This document shows, in pieces, positions 1 through 12,250 of a stretch of 64,000 nt of DNA. Position 1 is the first letter of the stretch, and each line of letters opens with the position of its first letter. A program made the translations under genes and the position numbers. The notes below the pieces were generated by a model. It had not been told where the DNA came from. It did not search any database and saw nothing but the letters and a program-made list of their open reading frames with translations. The DNA is from Isoetes taiwanensis (Eukaryota > Streptophyta > Lycopodiopsida > Isoetales > Isoetaceae), in contig JAJEKV010000164.1 in assembly GCA_021234155.1 (NCBI GenBank), positions 416,856 to 480,855 on the forward strand, given 5' to 3'.

Positions 1-951
1 AACACGCCCGGTGCCATATGTTGTTCATAAGGTTTCAGTTGGAAAGGTTTCATAGAAGGGTATATCCACGATGGGGAAGATAGATTGACGAGGTCTGCTT
101 GAGCCTCGACCTTTTTGTTTGCTATGAATGGTGACTGGCTGTCGTCATGTACCATAAGGCTCGTCCTACGTTCGTGGATTGGCTACTCTTTGGTGGAATA
201 AGAATGTGGAAAGAAGGAGAGGATGGAAAACCCTAATGCCATCACGGAAATCAAGAAGATGCTAGCACCTAAGAGCTCGGTGAAAGACATTGGTCAGCTC
301 AAAGCGGTATCCATAAGCATATCCTCCATTGGGTCGCATGCTCGACGAACAAGAAGGGCACACCGAGAGGCGACCAAATATACTGACACAATTCTGGCGA
401 CAATTGAATATTGGATGGGACTCTTGGAGCATCTGGGTAACATCACCAACGTGGAAGGTCCTTACGAGGACTTTTGGCCGCGCACTAGGCAAGATAGACT
501 TGACGTACCTGATGTGGTGGCTGTGGTGGAGCCAATTGCAACCATCACTCCTGCTTATGTTGGTCCATTGAAGGATAAGCCCGTACCAGAATTCAATCCT
601 TTCAAGGATTTGAAGAAGGGCATGTTTGTATTGGCATACGATGATGTCTTGTGCCCAACATGGCTAGGGTATGCTACAGAAGAACCCCAAATGGATGATA
701 AGAAAGACAACTTCGAGACTATCCAGGTCACTTGGTGGGAGCCTGTCCCTGTTAGGAACCAGGTGTTCCCAGCCAACTATGTCAATTGTTGGAAGAAGAG
801 ATGGAGGCCGACCACTGCTAGTGACCGCATTGAGATAGAGAGTATCGACTACGCTTGGAGTCATTCGAATAAGAAGAAGCTACCAAACACTGTCAAGATT
901 CCCACACTTGTTGCAGAAGCATATGCGGCACTTGCCGGGGATGTATGTTAG
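1..951 (+). pseudogene. C-terminal part of a transposase-like protein, cut by window start
   Basis: An open frame runs from 223 to 951 (242 codons). The same frame upstream, at about 55-110, reads WKGFIEGYIHDGEDRLT but is broken by stops at 28 and 112. This segment and the downstream motif NPFKDLKKGMFVLAYDD match, in the same order, WKSFVEGYLLDGKDRLT and DPFEDIKEGYFVLV in the minus-strand pseudogene at 13.56-16.43 kb, so both derive from one family. That second copy also carries a GH-x-HDDID-type motif. From memory this resembles the transposon-type DUF7869 proteins; this is inference. No DNA-binding motif is visible in the part present. Its role would be element mobility, and the copy looks dead. 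Another possibility is an uncharacterised plant gene family spread by transposons. Confidence 0.5.
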
Positions 952-2049
952 TGTTATCGAAGCGTCTCTTTTATAAAAAGTCCACAATTCAAGGTATTGT
1001 CCATATTTAATGAAACTGTGCTTGATTAAAAGGAAAGCATAAAGAATGCCCACCCTTAGTGGTGGGCATGGGGGGTTGGGGGGAGGGGGTTCAATGATGG
1101 AACAAGGAAGAAAGGATTGTGCAACCACTATGAGAGCAAATTCTAGAGAGAGAAAGCTAGAGCAGGGCGCTAGATAGAGAAGGTTAGGAGCAGGGCGCTA
1201 GAGAAGAAGTTGGAAGAGCATTTGTTCTAGTGGTCTATGGCCAATTTATCCATGGCTGGCCACGTAATGGTACCCAAGTTAGGTCTTAGAAGTACAAATG
1301 TCTATACGACATGCATCTTGCTAGCACCACAGACAAAGATGCAGCTCATTGTTTATGCTTTTAGAAACTTTATATGAGGTGGCACTGAAGAAGGAGTTGA
1401 TGTTAAAATTAGTTGGCAAAGTGCATTTTGCATTGAAGATGGTTTTCTTCTCCAAAGCAACATGTCGATTTCAAAGTTCATATGGCTGATCTTGAATAAT
1501 GCTAATAACTCCCTAGGTCTGCGTCATTTATCAGTCTTTGCAGATGTGCATTTTCTTTGGTTGTCCATCCATTAAGCCACTCCTTCCATGGGCATTATTC
1601 TATCCACTTTCTCCATATCCGAATGCATGCTGCAAGAGAACAGTGATTTATTATCACTTTTTTTGTCACTAAAATAGTATATCAAAAGACTGATATAAAA
1701 ATGACAAAAGTAGTGAAACCCAAATGATAGAGTGATGCAATAGTGACAAAAAGATGATGTAAATGTGACTATAATGTGACAATAGAATGACATGGTTTTG
1801 ACAAAAGCATGTGTCAAAAATGTGATAATAAACTGATTTAATGCTGACAAAAGTGGTGACAAACAAATGAGCACAAAATTTTTTATTAATCAATGTATTT
1901 ACATAATAATATAAGCTCATATCATAAACTAATATGAATGAACTAAGGCAAACATTTGAGACACGAAAACCTGCAATAGAAAACAGAAGAAAAAAGCATT
2001 TATCAAAGTTAAACACTAAGAATAATACACAAAAATAAAAACCACTTAC
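952..2049. other. No gene seen; AT-rich, with a TGACAAAA-rich stretch
   Basis: A G-run lies at 1,069-1,090. From about 1,640 to 1,870 the words GTGAC, TGACAAAA and TGATA recur irregularly on the plus strand, giving a low-complexity, minisatellite-like texture. Open frames here are short and not coding-like. Confidence 0.5.
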
Positions 2050-3568
2050 CAAGTATATTGCTCATGTGTTTTCCGATACCAACAACTTTATTGATACCTA
2101 AATTGCCACTTGAATACCAAATTGCATTTCCTCCTGCTATGCTAGTCTTGGCTGCCAAAAGAACACGACGCTCCGAAATATCCTCATGAGGAACAATTGA
2201 TGGTAAACAAGAGAAATATTTTGTGAATGTCATATACACATTAGCATTAATGTGTTCATAAACCTCAACAGGTTTTCTCATATCCGATTCCTTGCAATTA
2301 TTAATGTTTCCATGGTGATTCTTTGAGGGCTTTTGCATAAACCTACAACATAAGAGAGAGATTCAAAAATAAATCAGAATATCAGATAATGAACAAAGCA
2401 AAGAACATGGCATAATAAGGAATAACAAAGAACTAACCTTACAAAACGACCATAATATTCTTCAACAAATTCAAATTCAATAAAATTTGTCTCATATAAC
2501 TCCCTACCATCACGGATTAGAAAGTTTACCATATAATAAAGCAGAACGCGATTCAACAACCCATTTGGTGTTTGATAAAGATAACTCTTCTGAAGACAAA
2601 ATTTTCATAATAGCAATATCATTAATAAGATTCAAGCGTTGCTTCCTTGGCTGCGCAGCAACAATTTTTGCAATGACATGATTTGCTGCTTCCTTGGCTG
2701 CTGTAAAGAAGGGATGCTAAAAAATATCAATATCCGACTCATCCATCGTTGTTTCCCATATCAGAGTTCTACATCCCTCTCTCAACAATCCGAAATCAAA
2801 GAATGCTTTGATAGCTACAATAATGTTTAAAATCTGCTATAATAATGTCCAACAATAGTCCAACACTACATTAGTCTGTTCAAAAATCTTCTATAATCAA
2901 TTTGCAACAATCTAAAAATGTAATCATATACCTTTAATATCTTGGAAACAAAATCTACTACAATAACATTCACTTACCTCCCAAAAGTGGTCAAAAAATC
3001 TTTAATTGTTGTAGCTCTGTAGGGTTTTCCCATTTTTTTGCACAATTTGTTGGATAAAGAAGACTAGATGCTGCCCAAATTCTTTCATCTCTGTTAGATT
3101 GAATTCTTGAATGCGTTTTTGGCATGTTGGTGCACCAAAAATGAGCACCATATCTGTTCCTCCAATCATAATATCTTTGTGCATATGCCTCATCTTTCCT
3201 TTTTGTTGAAGCCTTTTTATCAAGTCTAAGAATCGTCTGCTTATCAATCTCAAAAAATCCACATTTTTGCTTCTTTCAAGCTCTTCATTTTCAAAGTCTG
3301 AGTCTAAACCAAGGGAATCAACTGGTAATGGTAGAGCCTCTGGTATTTCTCACTCATTCACATGCTTTTGAATCCCCTCAAGCTTCTCTAACGAATTTCC
3401 ATCCAAAGATTGCAATGCCTTTCTTTTTGGTTGCTTCTTTTTTTGTCCTCCTGCAGTCTCTCCTACAAAACATTGCTTCTTTTTCTGTTCTCCTAGGCTT
3501 TCTCCTACAGTGCCTCCAACCTCTTCTTCGACGAAAAATGATGGAATGTCCATCATAGACATGCACAA
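2050..3568 (-). pseudogene. Decayed three-exon gene of unknown function
   Basis: Three minus-strand coding blocks are joined by good splice sites. Exon A (3,568 to 2,978) ends at a GTAAGT donor. Exon B (2,716 to 2,443) starts after a T-rich AG and ends at GTAAGG. Exon C (2,342 to 2,050) starts after GTAG and ends at GTAAGT. Exon A is Lys/Gln/Glu-rich at its start and has in-frame stops near 3,350 and 3,002. Exon B begins HPFFTAAKEAANHVIAK and needs one frameshift to continue as SYLYQTPNGLLNRVLLYY then ELYETNFIEFEFVEEYYGRF. Exon C contains KYFSCLPSIVPHEDISERR and GGNAIWYSSGNLGINKVVG. More exons probably lie on both sides. I do not recognise the family. The coding texture with conserved splice sites but broken frames points to a recently dead gene or a gene fragment carried by a transposon. 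Confidence 0.55.
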
Positions 3569-4171
3569 AGCACCTAAGAATGTTAAAGTGTACTCTAGAA
3601 CTACGAAAAGGCTTAAAACAGTTAAAGATTATGAGAACGGAGCCAAAACTTACACAAATTGCCAAACCTGAGCTCAAAAACCCAAAATCGCTCAAAGAAC
3701 TGGCAAAAAAAGGGAATAGGTAGTCTTCGACATCAATCTTGCTCTAAAAATGGAATCAAAAGCTTGCATCTGGCATCCAGCATTTGGCATATGGCATCTG
3801 GATCTGGATTTTTCGATTTCAACTATATCCATTGCTTTTCAAAAAATCTAGATATTCCATTGCTTCAACAAAGGTACCCATTGCTCCAACAACCTAGATG
3901 TGCCATGATATTTTAATTCCAACAGCTCTCCTCTGAGGTACATGCCAACAACAAGATGAAAGAAAAATTACAACAGTTAATAGGCATTTTATGCATATAC
4001 AAAGGCAGCAAATACGTAATCTGTGCATACTCCTGAAATTACAGCAGTAGATAGGCAATTTATACATACTTCCTGAATGGAAGGAGTAGAGTCCTAGCAC
4101 CTGCATTTTCCAATAACATAAATTAGAGCTAGTTACACTTGTAGATGGATGACATTACGTTCATTTATCTA
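3569..4171. other. No gene seen
   Basis: AT-rich sequence. A small run of GGCAT/CATCTGG words at 3,765-3,806 is a degenerate short tandem repeat. Nothing else is supported. Confidence 0.4.
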
Positions 4172-4178
4172 AGAACAT

Positions 4179-4330
4179 AGAGAATAGAATAGAATATGAT
4201 TTTATCGTCCACGGAGACCAACTGGCCTATGGGACCCAAGTACAAAGAGAGAGAGCAGCAGGCGTATTACTACCAGGATTAAAAAACCCCCCGCCCCGAA
4301 GGGTTTTCGGGGGAAAAACCTTAAGAAGAT
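4179..4330 (-). mobile_element. 5'-truncated LINE 3' end with (ATTCT)n tail
   Basis: On the minus strand the segment ends with the block CCCATAGGCC..TTGG.CTC.GTGGACGATAAAA, followed by a short ATTCT repeat (4,180-4,197). The same block ends the coding LINE at 45.45-46.79 kb and the LINE fragment at 55.93-56.65 kb. A C-rich/G-rich hairpin lies about 110 bases before the tail. The 7-bp word agaacat at 4,172-4,178 and 4,331-4,337 is a plausible target-site duplication, making this a short, complete insertion of about 152 bp. It encodes nothing. Confidence 0.75.
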
Positions 4331-5291
4331 AGAACATCATGTATAAATGTGGATTTGATCTATGCCTTATTATTATTCTCTAACAGAAGACCAAAAGACC
4401 CTAGCTACTGACCTAAGCATATGCCCATTTGAGATAAAAAAATTCAGATCTATATAGGTTTATCATGAGCACGGATTTTTGGTTCACAACCTTGTGGTTT
4501 TATCAAAGATCCTTTCTCTTTGATCAAAAAGTCATCAATTCATTATTTTCATTTAAGAAAAAGTGATTTTACATCCAGGACCACAATTGGGCTGCAAACC
4601 TAACTGCTAGGCATGCATTATACACACAAAATTCCTTATACTTAGTCTTGTTTTATGTTTGAGAATGCTGCTATCAGACATTCAATCTTAAAAACCCAGT
4701 TGCAACTTAGAGATCACTTCCTCCAACCCAGAGAAGTTGATATCATAGACCTTGGGGGATCCATCCTAGGAGTACTAGCAACCAAAGAGAGCACCAAGAA
4801 AGAGAGAAACTCGTATTCCGAAAGAGTACCTTTCAATGAAGTAAGTTAGGTTTTGATTGTACGATAAAAGTAAGATATACCTGAGTGTAAATGGTGTTCC
4901 AGTCAACATACAATGGATGAATACCCCATTAGTGACTGACAACAACTATTATGACAACTATTGCAGCAACTATCATGACAACCTGTCTTAAACAATAAGA
5001 CTGCAAACCTACACTGATTTCAGCCTTATATGCGAATTGTTGCTAGCAGTTTGGAAGAAATACAGTTTGATATGAGAAAACTGACCTCACAGCACCTCTA
5101 GTCCATGCTTTAGATAAAGAGGGTTGTAGATATGAGGGATGCCGTTGTTTGTCCTTATACAAAATGCATAATCAAGTGGGACCCAATTGATTCTACCTTT
5201 GATTGTCCATGCCACGATTCTATATTTGATCCATATGGACTTTGACCTAAGCAAAGGGCCAGTATACCAATGTAAACAACATAGAAAGCTT
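4331..5291. other. No gene recognised
   Basis: A 64-codon open frame at 4,655-4,849 has mildly coding-like composition but no recognisable motif and no repeat elsewhere in the window. The rest is AT-rich. Confidence 0.35.
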
Positions 5292-7033
5292 TGCCCTTCT
5301 CATTAAACCAATTATCTGCCAGAGAAAGGTAACTAGGGATGCAAATAAACATGTGCAACAAATCATATGCAGCTATAGACACTCCTTTGCATGATTATCA
5401 TGTAACTAGGTTTATTCATAATGTTCATGATAGTTTTGAAGTGCATTGTTGGGCACTGTTGGCATAATCCAGATGGTATACTTTCTGCTATGTGCAGCAC
5501 TGCATTTATGCACCAATAGGTAAATGGATGAATTAAGGGTAGTGACCTGCTATTTTACTCCATTCCATTTGGCATTTTTCATTGTGCAGATCAACTGAAG
5601 TTATTTGGACCTTTGTCTTAGGTGGAAGACATTAATTCTGAGGTAAAGGCATAATTCTTCTATGATATGATATGAATCAATGCTAACACCCCTCCTGTTA
5701 AAACACAACCCAGTTGATCAAGAATAGACGGTTGCCAATGTCAATATGCATGTTATTCGGAGTAGCAGACATATTGGCTAGCAAAGGGATCCTTGTGGCG
5801 GTAGGTCTGCTGGAAATTGCAATGTTGATGCAGGATGCAACAACCCTTTGAATCAGGTAGTTTGGAGTTGATATATGGTATTGAAGGAGCATAACTAATA
5901 CATGGCTGTATTTAACTACTTGTAAAAATGCTTTTGCTTTTGTCTAAGGTCTTTTGATAGTGAAGGAGATTGGCAAAGGGCTACGGAGATGCAGAAGCAT
6001 CGTTAAACAATAGATTGATAGATCTAAAGTAAGAAGAAAAAGAAAAAGAAACAAAATGCTATTGGGGTTAACTGAGCGAACGCAATAGATAAATGCAAAG
6101 AAGAATAGAACATGAACACATCTGGAGATGAATAGAAGATGAAAAGAGAAGAACGAAAGACTTTTACCCGCTGGGGAGATTTGGTCGCGACTAGCTACGG
6201 TTTCGTCTTCGTCGCCATTAACAGCCTTAACCGTGCCCGATAGCTCGGGATAAATTTTCAATACATTTTGTTAAAAATTTTACTATACTGTTAGGGTTTA
6301 GCATAACCAAAACAAGTATGAAATGTGGTTAGATTAAAATTTAACCTAACCAATGACGTTAAACCTTAACACCTTTGATTTTAACAGAATTTACTAACGA
6401 GGCAGGTGTGAACGCCGTTATCCTAAAAATTTAACATTTAACCTAACATAACCAATGGTGTGTAATGACCCTAAACAACATAACAATAAGCCCTACCCTA
6501 AGATGGTGTGCAATATAACAATTATTGTAGTTTCTATAAAATAAAGAACACCAATAAGCCCTAGCCTAAGATGGAACGTGCCACAAGATAATAATGCACC
6601 ATAAAGAACATGATCGTAATGTTGAATACTGGGTATGTAAAACAGAGTTCTACACTGGCTTGAACTTTCTTTTGCAGTGGCTAGATTTTGCACTATTTCA
6701 TCCTTTGCACCAAGTATCTCTTACACTTAATATTTACACTTAATATGTTTGTGCCGAGTTGAACAAAAGAAATGTTCGCAACAACAGTTTTGTCGTGTAA
6801 TATCTAAATCAACTTCAAAGCAAAGGTATTTGTATTTTTCAAAGCAAGGTCGAAGACAGCAAAAGGTATTTGTATTTTGTAGATGGACAGAGAGACAAAG
6901 AATGCTTATTGAATGTAACAGCACTACAACAGGCATTTATTGTAACATTTAAGAAAATTAAATATGAATCAAAAGAGTGGAAATATTTAGCTACAAATCT
7001 CAGCCAATTTACTGGGCTGGTTAACTTGAGATG
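5292..7033. repeat. Copy of the chalcone synthase 3' flank, gene itself missing
   Basis: This segment matches 56,784-58,515 nearly base for base, from TGCCCTTCTCATTAAACCA at the left to the chalcone synthase stop codon at the right. In the complete unit the gene follows at once. Here the match ends within the TCAAGTTAA end of the coding sequence (minus strand) and foreign DNA begins at 7,034. Inside it a minus-strand phrase PELSGTVKA..GDEDETVAS (about 6,175-6,250) is kept in both copies, but no gene is recognised there. A roughly 40-bp tandem repeat, TTCAAAGCAAGGTCGAAGAC and neighbours, lies at 6,812-6,880. This is a relic of an ancestral chalcone synthase tandem array. Confidence 0.85.
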
Positions 7034-7775
7034 TGGAAGGTTCCGTCGCTGCTGCTAGAGGGGAACGCCCCTTCCCCCGGCTTGGGTCGAAGGTGCTCAG
7101 GGATTTGTTTAGTATGCCGACCCGCTGCTGCCTGCGCCATCGGGATCGTAGGCCTCACTCCAAACTTCCTAGCTGTCTGCTTGGTGCGTGCCATACTTAA
7201 CGGTCTAGAAAACGGATGACGTAAGGCTGAGCAAGAGAGAGATGGTGGAGGAAAAGGTTGGAGGGAAAATGAGGTGTCAGGGATATTTAAAAAGGAGGGT
7301 CCCTGGGAATATTCCCTACCATTAATAGGCCTACTTATTAGCCCCCTTTATTAATTACACCAAAGTACTCTTATTATTAATATATATTTAATTCCTAATA
7401 TACATACTTAAATTCGTATTATACCTTTAGAATTTCAAATTTCCTAATAGTTTGAAGTATGAATTATGGATTTGCGCCATTTTTCACTCGGGTCTCAGAT
7501 TGGCATAATTCTTTGACCCATTTTAGGTGAAATTTGATGCAGATGCATAATTTTCGCTCCAAATTTACTAGAAGGTGAATTTGACTCATTCATTTCTTCG
7601 TCTAACACTTAACCTAATTTCGGACCCACTACCTAGGAGAAATTTTTTTTTCCCTATTTTCGAGGTCCGATGGTAGAAATTTTAATTTCATACCCCTATA
7701 GGCCTGTTAGACTACTTTTCATGGTCATGGTCAGTGCTAGTTCCTGGTCAACCAAGAACATCGCTCTGATACCAT
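7034..7775 (-). mobile_element. LTR retrotransposon untranslated leader, truncated
   Basis: Read on the minus strand, this is the internal sequence that follows the LTR and the primer-binding site. No gag or pol frame is visible; the element is cut at 7,034, where the chalcone synthase flank ends. Open frames in it are short and not coding-like. Confidence 0.55.
7763..7774 (-). promoter_or_regulatory. Primer-binding site for initiator tRNA-Met
   Basis: The plus strand reads GCTCTGATACCA, so the minus strand is TGGTATCAGAGC, the standard plant retrotransposon primer-binding site complementary to the 3' end of initiator tRNA-Met. It lies one base inside the end of the LTR, as expected, and fixes the element's orientation. 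Confidence 0.9.
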
Positions 7776-9388
7776 TGTGACGCTCCCTGCTAAATATACG
7801 GCGCCCGGCCGTACACTCGGCAAGAAATCCCCCGTCTGGCTCAACAACCGCACAGGCCCTCCGTCTATCCCGCACTCTGGAACCTCCGTAGTGCGGGAAG
7901 GGGACACGAAGGTGTCTTGCGCGCCCTTCCCCTATGGGCTCCTATCACAACGGAAGCATAAACACGTCAGAACTAGCAATACAATACAATCTACTACCTC
8001 GAAGGGTAGCTCAACCACATATCCATAGGTGCAAAGAACATAATCATATGCCATAAAACATGAGAGCTCCTACCCATGGCTCCGACTCATAAGGTAGTCG
8101 ACTGACTGGATAGGCCTCAAGATAGAGCAGACCGAGTCATAACAATGGCGGGGCTGGCATAAGACAATGGCTAGGGTTGACCACTCCATCCGCCCCTCCT
8201 GTGTATACTTTGCGGATGAGCTAGATCAAGGCGTGGCATGACTCTAACCTTGGGACACGCAATCCCATGGCATCACCCATCGGGACTACTGTGCGCATCT
8301 CCCCGGGTCCGATGAGGTAGGGAAGGGTTGCATCTCCCCTTCCCGGGTCTAGAGGCTCCACAGGCGACTAGAGAATCGTGACGACACACGATTGCACCCA
8401 TTGGACCCCCAAAACAAGAGCCAAGCTGACACTTGCAACTCTTGAGAGGCAGGGTGACACCATTGCTCTCCCCACACAAGTGACCCACCATAAGCCTAGC
8501 CCACTATGGGATCCCCCAAGCCCCCCCACTCGGGCAGGGATCCACCCTCCATCTTGCCTCTAGCCCGTTGTGTAGTGCCGAAGTCACATCATAGCTTCCA
8601 TAGCCCGGTGGGTTCCTATGCACATGCTGCAACTAATAGGAACTAAGGGATCTACACTAGGAGCATACTACATATGGCCCTAGGTCTCTACCCCCCTTCC
8701 CAATACAAGAGGAGCGACATGATCAACCAACATCACATACATCACATCATGATCGATATCGTATGAACATCTTAACCTAAACATACATATCTAACTAATA
8801 GTTAGGGTTCCTTGATTAGGGTTCAAGATGTTCATCAAAGGCTCTAGGATGGCTCTACTCAAGACACGAAATACTAGCCCATCTGGAGTGCTAACTTCCA
8901 GATGAACTAACACGAACTCTACTCAACCTACCTCCTCCAGAAGCGCTGCCTCCCATCCCTAGCGTCTCCATGCTCCTTGACGTGGGTCGAAAGCTTGCTC
9001 CCTCAACGATCATGCACACCTTCCAGGGGCTGCTGCTCCAGGCTAGCCTATGACGAACGATGCTCGAAACGGGGTCTCGGGCACGTAGATGAGTCTCTGG
9101 GTGCTAGGGCTGGAAAAGAGGCCTAGGGTTAGGGTTTATGTTAATATAGGTTGGGTCCACATGGTATGCCACGTGGCACCTCTAGGGTGAGGCCGTGTGG
9201 CGGTTGCCCCAATAGGATAAGGCCATGTGGAAATGGGTCGTATCCTAAGGTTGTCTAAGTTAAACAATTAACTTAGATGTGCACCCCTTGCCACTTTCTA
9301 AGGCATACAAGGCTACATAGGTAGACTTGTATGGTGACGGGTCCAGGAATATACGTATTTATGGCGTATATTCCCCTGGAACGTCACA
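7776..9388 (-). mobile_element. Long terminal repeat, about 1.6 kb
   Basis: The plus strand begins TGTGACGCTCCC and ends GGAACGTCACA, giving a TG...CA terminus with a short inverted TGTGACG repeat. The primer-binding site lies next to the left boundary, so on the minus strand this is the 5' LTR. A diverged, truncated relative lies at 55,261-56,783 and shares the words around CATGCYGCAACTAATAGGAA and the CGTCACA end. Near the right end an inverted repeat (CCAGGAATATACG with CGTATATTCC) can form a hairpin. No 3' LTR partner or coding region is in the window, so this is half of a broken element. Confidence 0.8.
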
Positions 9389-11400
9389 CAAGGGCATAAA
9401 AGAATGGGGCAATCTCGTTCATTCTGTTTCTGCATAATAATCATCCATACTTGGATGTTGTAGGCAAGTATGCACATGGTAAACTAGGAATACCAATTAT
9501 TGATTTCATGATAACTAACACAATTATGGAACTAGAAAAAGGCCAACTTCTGAATTTGCATCAGGGCATGACTTTAAATCTCATGGGAATTTTTGTATTT
9601 ACTTCGCCTTTATCTCTAGATGAAGCTGAACTTGTGAAATAGAGTTCAAGTAGCCATAAACTTCAAGTAGTTGTATAACCTGTGTTAAAGATCCAACAAG
9701 TTTATTACTAGAAATACATAACAAAAAAAGGACTTTTTACTGCTTCCAAGTAGTTAACTGCTTTGAAACTGTATCTATCATTGAAGAATTGTATTTACCA
9801 ATACTTTTATTTATTTTCATCCTGTTATGGGTTGCGGCTTTCCAGTTAAGCCAGAACCTGGTCAATACAGATACTACTTGTTATGGGTGGTGGTTTTCTA
9901 GCTGAGCCCAAGCTGGACATGTAAATGGTAAATATAGTCGTAGACTACTGCCCATGCTAAAGAAAGATCATGCTCATGCCTATGCAAAAGCAGAATCGTT
10001 GTACATTATTCCAAACTTGTTGTACAGTTCCTGCCTGGATATGAAGTTTATGTAGACCACATATTCTGACAAATGTGGCATGCTATCTTTTGGAAGCTCG
10101 TTTTGCATCTCCAATATGATGTGGGTGCAGAAAAATTTATGGAGATCTTCTAACATGAATATTATAGCACATAGTTATTAATTAGATTTGCCTGATATTA
10201 TCAATCTGAACATTGATATAGGAAGCTATTTACTCAAATTCTTTATAGGAGAAGTTTAGAGTGCTTATAGAGGCGTCGAGCAATCAAATGTATTGCCCGA
10301 GCAAATAGATGTAGTGCCCTGATATTCTGCTTATTCTGCAATAAAAGAATATTTTCCTCTATTGCCATTTTGTTTACAGTTAGTATCATAGTTTATATTA
10401 TCATCAACTTATGTGAGCATCTCTTTACAAGCTAGATCTTGAGTACAAGTTATGACACTCAGTGCAATGGCTGGCACAATTACTTTTGAGGCATCGAAAT
10501 TACCTTAAAAGAAGAATTAAGTTGCGATATATTTCAAATTTATGACATAAAGAGATCCACGAACTATAAATCACGTTGTTTGTCATAGATTGAATGCGTG
10601 TCTGGAAGCAATTCCAAGTGCAATTTTTGTCATTACAATATCATGTATTCAATCATTCTTATATTTCATATGTTGATCAGTGATGATATGAATGGTCTAG
10701 TGCTCGGCATCCAAGGTTATGATATTATTAATATATAGGGCATCTATTCACTCAGAAAAAATGACTTAAGATAATCTAGTTTTGTAGCGCCATTTTCCTG
10801 GACTCCATGAAGGTAACTTACAAAAGGAATGGCTTCAGATGACTTACGACGCGAATCTAATTTTTTAGCACTATTTTCTTGGATTTCATGCAGTAACTAG
10901 ACTTGCAGAAGAAATGGCTTCAGAACGATTTCAGGTTTGTGCTTGCTTGCAATATCACATTAAAGTATAATATGAATCTTAATTAGTTGTTTTCTTATTC
11001 TATCTCCCATGAATCAAAATGAGAAGTTTGCAAAGTAACAAAAAGCATGAAAATATAGGGCACCGGAGGGCAACCCATCGTGCGCAGCATCTTGTTATTT
11101 TTTATTTTTTATTTGCTAAAATGCATGTACTGGCAGGATTCTATCCCATACAATTCCCTACAGCAGAAGAGGGCAACATTGTCAGTTTAATCCAGCCGTG
11201 ATGGGGCTGCTCTTAAACAATTCAAACATCTGGAGAAATTTGTTGCCTCCTAGAGATGGATTCAATTTCATTTTATTGGCTGCCAGGGAACACTAGGTAA
11301 ATCTCTCATGTTAGCCAATGAATTGATACATCATATGCTTACAAGGACAAGTGGCTGCAGGAGTCATTGGAGTTTGTTCATCTTTGTGACCGAGATCTAA
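9389..11400. other. No gene seen
   Basis: AT-rich, non-coding texture with many short words and no long frame. It contains the short dispersed repeat at 11,065-11,097, listed separately. Confidence 0.4.
11065..11097 (+). repeat. Short dispersed repeat, copy 1
   Basis: GGAGGGCAACCC.TCGTGCGCAGCA.CTTGTT occurs here and at 49,508-49,541 with a few mismatches. It may mark the end of a small transposon. Nothing around the two copies matches further. Confidence 0.5.
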
Positions 11401-12250
11401 GTTTGTAGTGCGGTCGTACCCACTTGGTACATGTGGCACACGTGGCCCTTTTGGCACACGTGGCACTTCGATAACCTTAAACCATTCAAAATATGTTTCA
11501 TGCCCTGACATGTTATAGCCCTACTCAAATGACACGTTATAGCCCCATGCCCTGACATGTTATAGTCCTGTGCTCTAACATGTTATAGCCACTCCCTGAC
11601 GTGTTATAGCCCTATATATGTTCTGACATGTTATAGCCTTGGATCCTGACATGTTATAGCCACTAGACCTAGGTGGCACCCACTTGGAACATGTGGCACA
11701 AGTGACCCTTTTGGCACACGTGGCACTTCGATAACCTTACACGTGGCACTCCAAATATGTTTCATGCCCTGACATGTTATAGCTTTAGACAAATGACATG
11801 TTATAGCCCCGGGTGACATGTTATAGCCCCATGCCCTGACATGTTATAGCCTTGTGCTCTGACATGTTATAGCCATTCTCTGACATGTTGTAGCCCTATA
11901 TATGCTCTGACATGTTATAGTCTTGGGCCCTGACATGCTATAGCCACTAGACCTAGGTGGCACCCACATGGAACATGTGGCACTTCGATAACCTTAAACC
12001 ATTCCAAATATGTTTCATGCCCTGACATGTTATAGCCCTACTCAAATGACATGTTATAGCCCCTGGTGATATGTTATAGCCCCATGCTCTGGCATGTTAT
12101 AGCCTTGTCCTCTGACATGTTATAGCCACTCCTTGACACGTTATAGCCGTATATATGCTCTGACATGTTATAGCCTTGGACCCTGACATGTTATAGCCAC
12201 TAGACCTAGGTGGCACCCACTTGGCACATGTGGCACGCGTGGCCCATGGG
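11400..12250. repeat. Minisatellite of TGACATGTTATAGCC with a higher-order unit
   Basis: The 15-base word TGACATGTTATAGCC, with a few variants, recurs more than 20 times at irregular spacing. It is organised in three to four larger units of about 270 bp, each beginning near CACTAGACCTAGGTGGCACC and containing ACATGTGGCAC, TTCGATAACCTTA and CCAAATATGTTTCATGCCC. In the minus frames this yields repeated AITCQ peptides, which are by-products of the repeat. The same core in the opposite orientation (ATAACATGTC) appears once outside, at about 12,884-12,896. Confidence 0.85.

Noticed and set aside
5698-5892. Minus frame kept in both flank copies (also 57,162-57,356)
   Set aside because: Conservation follows from recent duplication of the whole flank; no motif or coding bias beyond that.
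11291-11300. CACTAGGTAA as a CACTA transposon end
   Set aside because: No matching TAGTG end or 3-bp target duplication was found on the right.
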